From assembly GCA_030917395.1 (NCBI GenBank), contig JAUPUU010000356.1:1-58782 (forward strand): a stretch of 58,782 bases of DNA. The letters run 5' to 3'. The stretch comes from Cyanobacteriota bacterium erpe_2018_sw_21hr_WHONDRS-SW48-000092_B_bin.40. GTDB taxonomy: Bacteria > Cyanobacteriota > Vampirovibrionia > Obscuribacterales > Obscuribacteraceae. The translations under genes and the position numbers were made by a program. Positions 43,073 to 51,415 of the stretch are shown here, piece by piece. The stretch's first letter is position 1, and every line of letters starts with the position of its first letter. Below the pieces are notes generated by a model. It was given only the letters and a program-made list of their open reading frames with translations. It did no database searches and was not told the DNA's origin.

Positions 43073-44602
43073 ATGCGAGACTACATTCTTTTGTATATCA
43101 ACGGTCAGGAGCAGCGCATTACTGCTGCCCAGGCTTTTCAGCCGGCCAGTGATTATCTCAGGCTCGATCTCGGTAAGTGCGGCACTAAAGTTGTTTGCGC
43201 TGAGGGCGATTGCGGTGCTTGTTCGGTGATGATAGGCCGGCTCGATGGCAGCGGTGAAAAACTCGACTATGTGCCAGTTAACTCCTGTATTCAATATCTC
43301 TATCAGCTCGATTGCAGCCACTTAATTACAGTGGAAGGCCTGAAGATAGAAGGTCAGCTCAACCCGGTGCAGCAGTCTATGGTTGATCATAATGGCGCCC
43401 AGTGCGGTTATTGCACCCCTGGTTTTGTCATCGCCATGTGCGGCTTAGCTAATGATCTTAAATGCCCTTCTAGTAGTGGAGCGTCAGACTGCCAGAAACT
43501 TGGCCGTGAGAAATTCGCCTCTGGCCAGAAGCTTACAGAAGAGCTTGTAAAAGACTCATTGACTGGTAATCTCTGTCGTTGCACTGGCTACGAAGCCATT
43601 ATCAATGCTGGAATGGCCATAGATATCGAGCGCTTCAAGCCTTTTGCCAGTCTCTACAACGAGGCTGAAGTCATCGCTAATTTGAAGGCCCATGCTAGTC
43701 AGGAATTGTTGCTAGAAGTCGATGGTTGCAAGGCTTTTAACCCTATTAGTTTGGCCAGTGCCAATCGCTTTTTAGCCGATAACGAAAAAGTGGTTATTGT
43801 TTCTGGTGGCACCGATGTCTCGGTCAACATGAACAAGCGTGGTCTAGCGCCCAAGGCGATCATGAGTACTTCAGCTCTTCCTGGCTTAGATGATTTGAGC
43901 CTGGTCGAAACACCTGAAGGTAGAGTGATGAGCATCGGTGCTCGGGTGACCTTGCGCCAGTTGGAGCGAGCAATTAAAGATTTGGTGCCAGAGTTCTACG
44001 ATATTCTCTGGGTCTATGGTTCGCCACAAATACGACATGCGGGTACTTTAGCCGGAAATATTGCGAACGGGTCACCGATTGCCGATAGCCCACCATTTCT
44101 ATTTGTCATGGATGCTGAAGTGGAAGTGACTGGCTTGGATGGCGTAAGACGTATTGCCATGGCTGATTTTTATACCGGTTACAAAACCCTTTCCTTGAAA
44201 AAAGACGAGCTAATCACTCGTATCTTCTTGCCTTTGCCTAAGGCTGAGGAGATTTTGCGTCTCTACAAAGTGTCGCGGCGTCAGCATTTGGATATCTCAG
44301 CGTTTACTGCTGCGATTCGAATTACTGTCAAAGACAATAAAATAGCCGCTGCCCGGGTAATATTTGGCGGCGTCGGGCCAGTGGTGAAGAGCGTTCCTGA
44401 AGTAGAGAAAGCTTTGCTAGGGAAGCCCCATGAACTAGCTACTTATGAGGCTGCAGGCAAGGTAGCTCGCGAAGTAATTGCACCAATTACCGATGTGAGA
44501 GCCTCGCGAGATTATCGTCTGGCCCTGGCTGAAAATATTATGACCAAGTTCTTTTATGAGAGCGGTGCGGAAGATCAAGAGAGGTCACTTGTATGTCGAT
44601 AG
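43073..44602 (+). CDS. xdhA: Xanthine dehydrogenase small subunit (Fe-S and FAD)
   Basis: A 509-residue subunit. The N-terminal plant-type [2Fe-2S] domain has CAEGDCGACSV and C-x-x-x-x-L. The second [2Fe-2S] domain has QCGYCTPGFVIAMCGL and NLCRCTGY. The C-terminal FAD domain starts near residue 215 (VIVSGGTDVSVNMNKRG) and ends with the CO dehydrogenase flavoprotein C-domain. It takes electrons from the molybdenum subunit and passes them to NAD. GGAG lies 5 bases before the ATG at 43073. It overlaps xdhB by 10 bases. Confidence 0.95.
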   Translation: MRDYILLYINGQEQRITAAQAFQPASDYLRLDLGKCGTKVVCAEGDCGACSVMIGRLDGSGEKLDYVPVNSCIQYLYQLDCSHLITVEGLKIEGQLNPVQQSMVDHNGAQCGYCTPGFVIAMCGLANDLKCPSSSGASDCQKLGREKFASGQKLTEELVKDSLTGNLCRCTGYEAIINAGMAIDIERFKPFASLYNEAEVIANLKAHASQELLLEVDGCKAFNPISLASANRFLADNEKVVIVSGGTDVSVNMNKRGLAPKAIMSTSALPGLDDLSLVETPEGRVMSIGARVTLRQLERAIKDLVPEFYDILWVYGSPQIRHAGTLAGNIANGSPIADSPPFLFVMDAEVEVTGLDGVRRIAMADFYTGYKTLSLKKDELITRIFLPLPKAEEILRLYKVSRRQHLDISAFTAAIRITVKDNKIAAARVIFGGVGPVVKSVPEVEKALLGKPHELATYEAAGKVAREVIAPITDVRASRDYRLALAENIMTKFFYESGAEDQERSLVCR

Positions 44603-47079
44603 TAGGCAAGAACATACCTCATGATTCCGCTCCTGGTCACGTTAGCGGTGAATCGGTTTATATCGATGACATTCCTCTGTCGCGCAACGAAGTGTTGGTT
44701 GACTATTTTGGCTCGCCTTATGCCCACGGTCGCATTCGTTCGCTTGATTTGAGCGAAGCGCTAAAAGTGCCTGGTGTTGTCGCTCTCTTTACATATAAAG
44801 ATCTCCATCACAATGTTTTTGGACCAATTACCCAAGACGAAATTTTGCTGGTTGAAGATGTCTCTGAATTTATTGGTCAACCAATTGTTGTCATTGCTGC
44901 CCAGTCACTGGCTGCAATCAAAGCTGCTAAAAAGGCTATTAAGCTCGATATGGAAGAGCTTGTGCCAGTGCTCACCGTTGATGCTGCCATTGCTAACAAT
45001 CAATATTTAGACAAGACCTACAAAATTGAGCGAGGCGATCTGGCCGCAGCTTTTGCCAGTGCTGAACACATAATTGAAGGGCGCTTTGTCATTGGTGGTG
45101 CCGATCACTTTTATCTTGAATCTCAGGCTTGCCTGGTTCATCCCGGTGAGTACGATCAACTCACTGTCCATTCATCGACCCAAAGCCCTTCGGAAATTCA
45201 GCATACCGTTGCCCACCTTCTAGGCTTGCAGCTCAATCAAGTGGTCTGTCTAATTAAGCGCATGGGCGGTGGCTTTGGTGGTAAAGAATGCCAGGCTACT
45301 CACCCGGCTGTGATGGCTTCTTTGGTGGCGCACAAAACCAAGCGTCCTGCCCGTATGATTTACACTAAAGACGATGACATGAAGTACACGGGCAAACGTC
45401 ACCCCTACCAGAACGACTATAAAGTCGCTTTCACTTCTGATGGCATGATTACCGCCTTAGAAGCTAATTTGTACGCTGATGGCGGTGCTTACAACGATCT
45501 CTCCACCGCTGTGCTTGGTCGATCGCTTACTCACATTGATAATGCTTATTTTCTGCCTGTGGTCAAAGCTGTCGGAAAGATTGCCAAGACTAATTTCCCT
45601 CCTAATACTGCCTTCCGTGGCTTTGGTGGCCCCCAGGGGGTGATCACCATTGAAAATATCATCGAAGAAATTGCAGCATATTTAAAGATGGACGCCTACG
45701 AAGTGCGCCGCAAAAATTGTTATGGCATAGACGAACGCAATGTTACGCCTTATGGTCAGCTAATCACTAACAATACTTTGCCGCAGATTTTTGACGAGTT
45801 GCATCAGTCATGCCAGTACAAAGAGAGGCTGGCAGCGGTGAAGGAGTTCAACGCTAAGTCGAAGACCCACCTCAAAGGCTTGTCGTTTACTGCTGTAAAG
45901 TTCGGCATCTCCTTCACTAATCAGTTTCTCAATCAGGCCAATGCTCTGGTCAACATCTATTTGGATGGCACAATTCAAGTTTCGACCGGTGCCACCGAGA
46001 TGGGTCAGGGAGTCAATACTAATATCAAAATGTTAGTGGCTGACGAGTTTTCTATTGCTCCTGAACATGTCATTGTTATGGTTACTTCGACTGAGAAGAA
46101 CAACAATACCTCTGCCACTGCTGCTTCTTCAGCTACAGATTTGAATGGCTCGGCTGCAGTGATTGCCTGTCGCAAATTGAAAGAGCGTCTAAACGAAGTG
46201 GCCGCCCAGCATTTTGCTTCGCGCGAAATTGGCATAGGTGCTTATGGCCATCTAATTGTTTATAAAGATGGTTATGTCTTTGACGAGCGCCGTCCCCAGC
46301 TCAAAATCACTTTCCCCCAATTGGTGAATCTTGCCTATCGCTCAAGAGTTAGTCTCGGTGAGCGCGGGCATTACATAACACCGGGCATTGGTTTCGATTG
46401 GAATGTCGGTCAGGGTTCGCCATTCCTTTATTACACCAATGGCTGCTCATGTGCTGAAGTTCTCATCGATCGCTTTACCGGCGATTTGAAGGTCGAGCGT
46501 GTCGATATCTTGATGGACATTGGTAAGTCGATAAACCCTGGCCTCAATCGCGGCCAGATTACCGGTGCTTTCATTCAGGGCATGGGTTGGCTCACCAACG
46601 AGGATCTGCGTTATTCATCGAATGGTGCGCTGCTCTCTTATTCTCCCACCACCTACAAGATTCCAAATATCTACGATACTCCGCCGATATTCAACGTTGA
46701 TACCATCGATAATGATTGCACTGTCAATGTGCGAGGCTCAAAGGCTGTGGGCGAGCCGCCGCTGTTGTTAGCTAATTCGGTCTTTATGGCAGTTAAGAAT
46801 GCTCTTTCATATGTTAGTGGTGATCAGATACCGACCTTGACCACCCCAGCCACTAATGAAGAGATACTTGCTCGACTGACACAGTACAAGCTAGAGGGGC
46901 AAAAGCTTCCATTTAAGCCATGGTTCGGCGCTGATTCGCCTGTCTTGGCCAAAGCACCATCATTTGCAAAAGGTTACTTGGCCAGCGCTAACGGCAACAA
47001 TAGTGGCGGCAATGGTAAGCATGGTTCTAAGACTCAAGCAAAGTCTGATCAAAAATCTGGGGCTGAGACTTGTCTCTAG
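44593..47079 (+). CDS. xdhB: Xanthine dehydrogenase molybdenum subunit
   Basis: An 828-residue molybdopterin subunit that hydroxylates hypoxanthine and xanthine. Motifs: GGGFGGKECQA (substrate Glu), NTAFRGFGGPQG (substrate Arg), TGATEMGQGVNTN (cofactor binding) and VGEPPLLLANS, carrying the catalytic Glu that acts as base at the Mo-OH. These residues fit true xanthine dehydrogenase rather than aldehyde oxidase. A Gly/Asn/Ser/Lys-rich tail of about 40 residues (ASANGNNSGGNGKHGSKTQA) ends the protein and is unusual. It overlaps xdhA and xdhC by 10 bases each. Confidence 0.95.
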   Translation: MSIVGKNIPHDSAPGHVSGESVYIDDIPLSRNEVLVDYFGSPYAHGRIRSLDLSEALKVPGVVALFTYKDLHHNVFGPITQDEILLVEDVSEFIGQPIVVIAAQSLAAIKAAKKAIKLDMEELVPVLTVDAAIANNQYLDKTYKIERGDLAAAFASAEHIIEGRFVIGGADHFYLESQACLVHPGEYDQLTVHSSTQSPSEIQHTVAHLLGLQLNQVVCLIKRMGGGFGGKECQATHPAVMASLVAHKTKRPARMIYTKDDDMKYTGKRHPYQNDYKVAFTSDGMITALEANLYADGGAYNDLSTAVLGRSLTHIDNAYFLPVVKAVGKIAKTNFPPNTAFRGFGGPQGVITIENIIEEIAAYLKMDAYEVRRKNCYGIDERNVTPYGQLITNNTLPQIFDELHQSCQYKERLAAVKEFNAKSKTHLKGLSFTAVKFGISFTNQFLNQANALVNIYLDGTIQVSTGATEMGQGVNTNIKMLVADEFSIAPEHVIVMVTSTEKNNNTSATAASSATDLNGSAAVIACRKLKERLNEVAAQHFASREIGIGAYGHLIVYKDGYVFDERRPQLKITFPQLVNLAYRSRVSLGERGHYITPGIGFDWNVGQGSPFLYYTNGCSCAEVLIDRFTGDLKVERVDILMDIGKSINPGLNRGQITGAFIQGMGWLTNEDLRYSSNGALLSYSPTTYKIPNIYDTPPIFNVDTIDNDCTVNVRGSKAVGEPPLLLANSVFMAVKNALSYVSGDQIPTLTTPATNEEILARLTQYKLEGQKLPFKPWFGADSPVLAKAPSFAKGYLASANGNNSGGNGKHGSKTQAKSDQKSGAETCL

Positions 47080-47900
47080 TAACTTTCTATCACCGTGTGG
47101 CTGAGCTCATGGGCTGCGGCGAGCCCTTTGTGGTCGCTGTGGTAGTTGATACCATTGGTAGTGTGCCGCAAGAAGTCGGCGCTCGTATGATAGTGACTAG
47201 GGCGGGTCGCAATTTCGGTACAGTTGGCGGCGGTAAAGTTGAAAATCGTGCTATCGAAGAAGCGTCAAAACTGTTGAGCGAGTTAAGCGAGGGCGATCAC
47301 AATGCGCCGAGAACTCGCTTTGTCAGCTGGAATTTAGAAAAAGATATTGGCATGACCTGCGGCGGCTCGGTGAAGATGTTCTTCGAAGTGCATAATTTGG
47401 GCACGTGGAACATCGCTATATTTGGCGCCGGACACTGTGCTTCGGCTCTAGTGGAAATTTTGCAGAGGTTGGATTGCCAGATCACCTGTATCGATACTCG
47501 CCCTGATTGGCTCGATAGCTTGCCGGGCAGTGGCAAGCTGAAGAAGCTCTTAGTCAAAGACTATACAGACGGCATAGAAAAAGTTAGTCGTGACTCGTTT
47601 GTACTGCTGCTCTCGAAGGGTCATAGCACTGATTCTCCTGTGCTGATGGAGATTTTTAGAGGTTATCAGGCTGGTCTAGCTGCTTTTCCATATTTGGGTG
47701 TAATTGGCAGTCGGGCAAAGGCTGAACGGCTGAAGCAAGATATCAAAGCTGCCGGTTTGGACGAAAAGTATAGTAGTGCCTTCCTCTGCCCGATTGGCCT
47801 GCCGATTGGCAATAATGATCCCCAGGAAATTGCCGTTAGCATTGCTGCACAGCTACTTGAGTGGCGCGATCAGGCTCAAGAAAAGATTTCTGGAGACTAG
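47070..47900 (+). CDS. xdhC: XdhC, xanthine dehydrogenase maturation factor
   Basis: A 276-residue chaperone that binds molybdenum cofactor and helps its sulfuration and insertion into XdhB. The XdhC/CoxI-type first domain has GSVPQEVGARMIVTRAGRNF, GTVGGGKVENRAIEEASKL and GMTCGGSVKMFFE with the conserved Cys. A Rossmann-like second domain has IAIFGAGHCASALVEILQRL and the ending LGVIGSRAKAERLKQDIKAA, then CPIGLPIGNNDPQEIAVSIA. It starts at TTG 47070 inside xdhB's last codons. Next in the operon is the radical SAM gene, three bases on. Confidence 0.93.
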   Translation: MSLVTFYHRVAELMGCGEPFVVAVVVDTIGSVPQEVGARMIVTRAGRNFGTVGGGKVENRAIEEASKLLSELSEGDHNAPRTRFVSWNLEKDIGMTCGGSVKMFFEVHNLGTWNIAIFGAGHCASALVEILQRLDCQITCIDTRPDWLDSLPGSGKLKKLLVKDYTDGIEKVSRDSFVLLLSKGHSTDSPVLMEIFRGYQAGLAAFPYLGVIGSRAKAERLKQDIKAAGLDEKYSSAFLCPIGLPIGNNDPQEIAVSIAAQLLEWRDQAQEKISGD

Positions 47901-47903
47901 CTA

Positions 47904-48653
47904 TTGGAGCGTATTTCCATCGAGCTGACCGATTATTGTTTCAAGGGCTGTAGCTTTTGCTATAACGGCAGCAACGCCAAAGGCAATAGATTTTGGCTTG
48001 AATCTGAGCTAGTGGGTTTTGTGCAAGATTGTGCAGCCAATGGCCTCAAGGCCGTTTCATTCGGTGGCGGCGAGCCCTTGCAGCATCCTGATATATTCAG
48101 CATTTTGACCAAACTACAGGGTAAGCTCTTTCGTTCACTCACTACTAATGGTCTATTGCTTGAGCAAAACCTCCTAGAACTGGTTAAAGCCAAACCTGAT
48201 AAGGTGCATGTTTCAGTGCATTTTCCTGATGATCAAGTAGAAGTTTCGCGGGTCATTGAGCAAGTGCATCAACTTCAGTCAGTGGGAATTAAAAGTGGAG
48301 TTAATCTTTTAGTGGCTCGTTCCTGGTTGGAAGCGGCTAGGCAAGCGGCATTGCGCATACGAGAGAGTGGCATCGGCAATGAGCGCATTGTCTATTTGCC
48401 CATGCGTCACGCTGATACTCCAAGCCCCCAAGAGATTGCTACAGTGGCCGGGGGAGCTAATTTTCAGTCAATGACTTGCCTTGCTACTTGTCGTAAGAGT
48501 GAGCGCTTTTGCTCTGTGGCGGTTGATCAAACTGTTGCCTGGTGCTCTTACACGGCAGCACGTCGTAAGCTTGTCGCTCTTAATTTTGCTGGCCTTACGG
48601 CTGCTCTTCAAGATCTCGATTTAACTTTTTGTGGAGGCATTGATGGAAACTGA
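47904..48653 (+). CDS. Radical SAM protein with C-terminal Cys cluster
   Basis: A 249-residue radical SAM enzyme. The [4Fe-4S] cluster motif is CFKGCSFC (C-x3-C-x2-C), followed by VSFGGGEPLQHPDIFSIL with the SAM-binding GGEP. The C-terminal part carries more cysteines in CLATCRKSERFCSVAVDQTV-AWC (spacing 3, 6 and 10), like a SPASM/twitch auxiliary-cluster region, but the protein is short. It starts at TTG 47904 with a tiny gap to xdhC. Such a gene is not a standard part of xdh operons. It may modify a peptide or small cofactor; the substrate is unknown. Confidence 0.85.
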   Translation: MERISIELTDYCFKGCSFCYNGSNAKGNRFWLESELVGFVQDCAANGLKAVSFGGGEPLQHPDIFSILTKLQGKLFRSLTTNGLLLEQNLLELVKAKPDKVHVSVHFPDDQVEVSRVIEQVHQLQSVGIKSGVNLLVARSWLEAARQAALRIRESGIGNERIVYLPMRHADTPSPQEIATVAGGANFQSMTCLATCRKSERFCSVAVDQTVAWCSYTAARRKLVALNFAGLTAALQDLDLTFCGGIDGN

Positions 48654-49365
48654 CTATCCTGCGGCCCATAGCATGGACACCACCTGGTTTGCTGTGGACA
48701 AAGACGGCTTTATTGCTGTGATGGAAACACAAGAGGAAGGTGCTCTGCCGCTTGTTTGCCGCAACAATGATCTAGAACTTAGTGATGATTTCGTTGAAGC
48801 CGTAGCTAAGCAAGAAGGGCTGACTGTGAAAGTCGCTCAATACTATATGGTCTTGCCCGAAAGTATTGGCCTCTATTCTTATCGCAGCGATCTGGAGTGG
48901 TCTGATGAGTTAGCACCAAGCGCTGTTACATTGAACCCAGATGGTGGAGAGGCTAAAGGCCCTGATGACGACGCCCAAGATGATAACTATTTTGAAGGTG
49001 CACCACCTTATAAGCGCCAGGGAATTCCTGAGAAACCTCTACACATCTCAAAATTGGCAGAGCCGTTGAGAGCCGGTATAAAGGCTGTAGTGTTTGAGAA
49101 TGTTTCGTTCCAAGAAACGAAGTGGTTGCAACCGGCTCTCAGAGTGCCTTGCGAAATGTGGATGGATGGCGATTATCATTGCATTGATGAGCAAGGTAAC
49201 GCTGTAAAAGTGCCTGAGCAGTTTTGTCCGCCAAAAGGTTTCTTCGGCTCGCCAGCTGCCAGACCTACTGGTCCTTCTGATTCTTCTGGTTCGCCTGATT
49301 CTTCCTCTTCTTCTAAGTCTCCGACAGAGAAGCCGGCTCCCTGGTGGAAGAAGTTCTTTGGTTAA
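48643..49365 (+). CDS. Unknown protein ending the xdh operon
   Basis: A 240-residue protein. The first 60 residues match a widespread uncharacterised N-domain (HSMDTTWFAVDKDGFIAVME, then GALPLVC). A central region of about 90 residues and a Ser/Pro-rich tail (GPSDSSGSPDSSSSSKSPTE, ending PWWKKFFG) follow. GGAGG sits 5 bases before the ATG at 48643, and the start overlaps the radical SAM gene by 11 bases, so the two are coupled. Whether it is a substrate or partner of the radical SAM enzyme is unknown. A bidirectional terminator follows. Confidence 0.65.
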   Translation: METDYPAAHSMDTTWFAVDKDGFIAVMETQEEGALPLVCRNNDLELSDDFVEAVAKQEGLTVKVAQYYMVLPESIGLYSYRSDLEWSDELAPSAVTLNPDGGEAKGPDDDAQDDNYFEGAPPYKRQGIPEKPLHISKLAEPLRAGIKAVVFENVSFQETKWLQPALRVPCEMWMDGDYHCIDEQGNAVKVPEQFCPPKGFFGSPAARPTGPSDSSGSPDSSSSSKSPTEKPAPWWKKFFG

Positions 49366-49409
49366 TTGTGGTCAGTTTCGTTAGCTGATGCCTTCGTAAG
49401 CCAATAAAA

Positions 49410-49453
49410 AAATTCGCCCGCTTCGGCTTGAGCATTCCGAGTCGGGCGAATTT
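49410..49453. terminator. Bidirectional intrinsic terminator ending the xdh operon
   Basis: An 11-bp outer stem (AAATTCGCCCG / CGGGCGAATTT) extended by a weaker inner stem, with an A-rich tract before and TTTGTTTTCT after. It lies between the operon's last stop and the convergent IYGDEG-family gene. Confidence 0.88.
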
Positions 49454-49474
49454 GTTTTCTCTTGTCCCAGAGAC

Positions 49475-49945
49475 TTAGTAGTAGGTCAACATCACGCTAG
49501 GCAGGTCGCTGCGGTGATTGGTGGTCAGTTGGCCGCTGTGAATACCAGCGTTGATGACATTGCTGCCGCCCAAGCCATTTATAGGTGGTAGGCCCATTGA
49601 ACCTTCGTCACCGTAGATTTGTTCGGCCATGCCGCCAGCTTGGTAGACAAAGCTATCGAGAGTGGTTTTGGGAAGTCTCTGACTGCGCTGGCTCAGAATT
49701 GTTCTACTTGCATAAGCCAGGGAATCAAGACGCTGGTTGCTTGTAAATTGGGAAGGGCTTGGCACATAGTTGGGTTGAAAGGCAGACTGTGGGTGCGGTG
49801 TGCCGCTATTGTCACCCTGGGCTGGGGCAACGGTGCTCATGTCGAAGTCGGCGACTTGGGCCAGGGCTGCGCCTGATGACATAAAGCAGGCACACATAGT
49901 AAGAAGAGCGCGGCGGCTACCTTTAGTAAGTGAAAGCATTGACAT
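49475..49945 (-). CDS. Secreted IYGDEG-family protein (copy 2)
   Basis: A 156-residue exported protein. The ATG at 49945 follows GGAGGG by about 6 bases; a GTG 15 bases upstream is less likely. The signal peptide is RRALLTMCACFMSSGAALAQ. The C-terminal half reads LDSFVYQAGGMAEQIYGDEG, SMGLPP, SNVINAGIHSGQLTTNHRSD and LPSVMLTYY. The ordered blocks match the gene at 20169-20717, which has extra C-terminal sequence. Two paralogues 29 kb apart suggest a larger family in this genome. Function unknown. Confidence 0.65.
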   Translation of the reverse strand: MSMLSLTKGSRRALLTMCACFMSSGAALAQVADFDMSTVAPAQGDNSGTPHPQSAFQPNYVPSPSQFTSNQRLDSLAYASRTILSQRSQRLPKTTLDSFVYQAGGMAEQIYGDEGSMGLPPINGLGGSNVINAGIHSGQLTTNHRSDLPSVMLTYY

Positions 49946-50145
49946 TAAAAGGCCCTCCACAGAGGCAAATATGGCGCGCTGGTTGAAAAGTAGTAAGTGG
50001 CGCTCGGTAACATTGATAAATTACTGGCAAAGACGTGAAATTCTCGTGAGAGTCTGCGGCGCCTTTAATTTCCTTATTAATGGACGTTCGGAGGATTACT
50101 TATCGCCGCCCATGCCATCTAAAATGCCATAGCGGGGATTTGAAA

Positions 50146-50808
50146 TTGGATTTATTTGCGGCGACTGAGAATTTTGCCTTCCAAGAGCCCCTGGGTCCGG
50201 GGGCTATTTTGTTGCGCAAGTTTTGCCAGCAGGAGGAGCGGGCCAAAGCCAACGCTGCGGCTCTGCTGCGAGATTTGGCCGCGCTGTTGGAGATTTCACC
50301 ATTGCGCCACATGGTTACTCCTGGCGGTTTTGAGATGTCTGTGGCTATGAGTAATTGCGGCGCCCTGGGTTGGGTGACCGACCAGGCCGGCTACCGCTAT
50401 CAGGCCGTTGACCCCAAAACCGGCAGCCCCTGGCCGCGCATGCCCCTCTCTTTTCTGGAATTAGCGAAGCGCGCCGCCCAGGTTGGAGGCTTTGAAGACT
50501 TTGTGCCAGACGCTTGCTTGATTAATCGCTATGAAGTTGGCTCAAGGCTGACCCTGCATCAGGACAAAAACGAAATTGACTTTTTACAGCCAATTGTTTC
50601 GGTATCACTGGGTTTGCCCGCAGTCTTTCTTTTTGGTGGTCTGGAGCGCACTAGCCCGACCAGAAAAGTTCAGCTCACCCATGGGGATGTCGCTGTCTGG
50701 GGCGGTTCATCGCGGCTGAACTACCATGGCATTCTACCTTTGAAAGATGGTCTGCACGAACTGACTGGGCCCTGTCGCTATAACTTGACCTTCAGGAAGG
50801 CTGGTTGA
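50146..50808 (+). CDS. alkB: AlkB, 2-oxoglutarate/Fe(II) DNA dealkylation enzyme
   Basis: A 220-residue oxygenase that removes methyl lesions from N1-methyladenine and N3-methylcytosine in DNA and RNA. It resembles E. coli AlkB over its whole length. Iron ligands are H138 and D140 (LTLHQDKNE) and H194 (LNYHGI), with the 2-oxoglutarate arginines R211 and R217 (CRYNLTFRKAG). Nucleotide-recognition residues sit in PGGFEMSVAMSNCGALGW. I take TTG at 50146, with GGGGA seven bases upstream and a start like E. coli MLDLFAD. No Ada or other repair gene is adjacent. Its stop is four bases from the convergent repeat-protein gene. Confidence 0.96.
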   Translation: MDLFAATENFAFQEPLGPGAILLRKFCQQEERAKANAAALLRDLAALLEISPLRHMVTPGGFEMSVAMSNCGALGWVTDQAGYRYQAVDPKTGSPWPRMPLSFLELAKRAAQVGGFEDFVPDACLINRYEVGSRLTLHQDKNEIDFLQPIVSVSLGLPAVFLFGGLERTSPTRKVQLTHGDVAVWGGSSRLNYHGILPLKDGLHELTGPCRYNLTFRKAG

Positions 50809-50812
50809 ATTC

Positions 50813-51340
50813 TCACCAATTGCCAGTGCCTTCATGTCTAGGCTTCTCTTTCTCGTTGAATGAGGCTCTATTTTCAGCTTTTTTTGGCGAGTCAGGTTTG
50901 CCGGTAGCAAGAGTGAAATTTTCTAGAGCTGCCCAATTGCCAGTGCCTTCTTGCTGTGGCTTCTCTTTAACATCGAATGAGGCTCTATTTTCAGCTTTCT
51001 TTGGCGAGTCAGGTTTGTCGGTAGCTAGTGTGAATCCTTCTAGCTGTGCCCAAGCGCTAGTACCTTCCTGTCTCGGTGTGTCTTTTTCGGCAAGTGAACT
51101 GCGGTTCGCAGCCTTCTTGGGCGAGTCTTGGCCCTGCTGAGGATCGAACATCTCTACAGCGGGGAATCCTTTCATTGCGCTATCGGCTTGGGCTTTGCCC
51201 GCAGTCGTATCTGGCGCTTTTGTTGGCTGATCTGACTTGAGGTCTACTAAGTTTAGGGAAGGATTTTTGTCCCCTTTGTCTCCCTTTTCTAAGCCTGCAC
51301 CGTCCGCTGGTTTAGCAGCGGTTTCGAGTTTATCTACCAT
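50813..51340 (-). CDS. Tandem 39-residue repeat protein
   Basis: A 175-residue hydrophilic protein without signal peptide. After a 70-residue Lys/Ala/Asp-rich start come three head-to-tail 39-residue units (117 bp each), e.g. PDSPKKAENRASFDVKEKPQ then QEGTGNWAALENFTLATGK. Units two and three are nearly identical in DNA, so the duplication is recent. The protein stops in the middle of the third unit at GTGNW. It looks intrinsically disordered. Function unknown; repeats of this kind often serve in binding or scaffolding. Confidence 0.6.
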   Translation of the reverse strand: MVDKLETAAKPADGAGLEKGDKGDKNPSLNLVDLKSDQPTKAPDTTAGKAQADSAMKGFPAVEMFDPQQGQDSPKKAANRSSLAEKDTPRQEGTSAWAQLEGFTLATDKPDSPKKAENRASFDVKEKPQQEGTGNWAALENFTLATGKPDSPKKAENRASFNEKEKPRHEGTGNW

Positions 51341-51415
51341 AGTAATGCTCCGGGGGATGAGCTGATGTCAAGAAGTCACTAGTATGCCATAGAATCCCAG
51401 AATTGCAGTAAATAT

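Noticed and set aside
47904-48653. MoaA-type molybdenum cofactor enzyme as identity of the radical SAM gene
   Set aside because: It is too short, and the C-terminal Cys spacing and the lack of the MoaA GG tail do not fit MoaA, despite the molybdoenzyme context.
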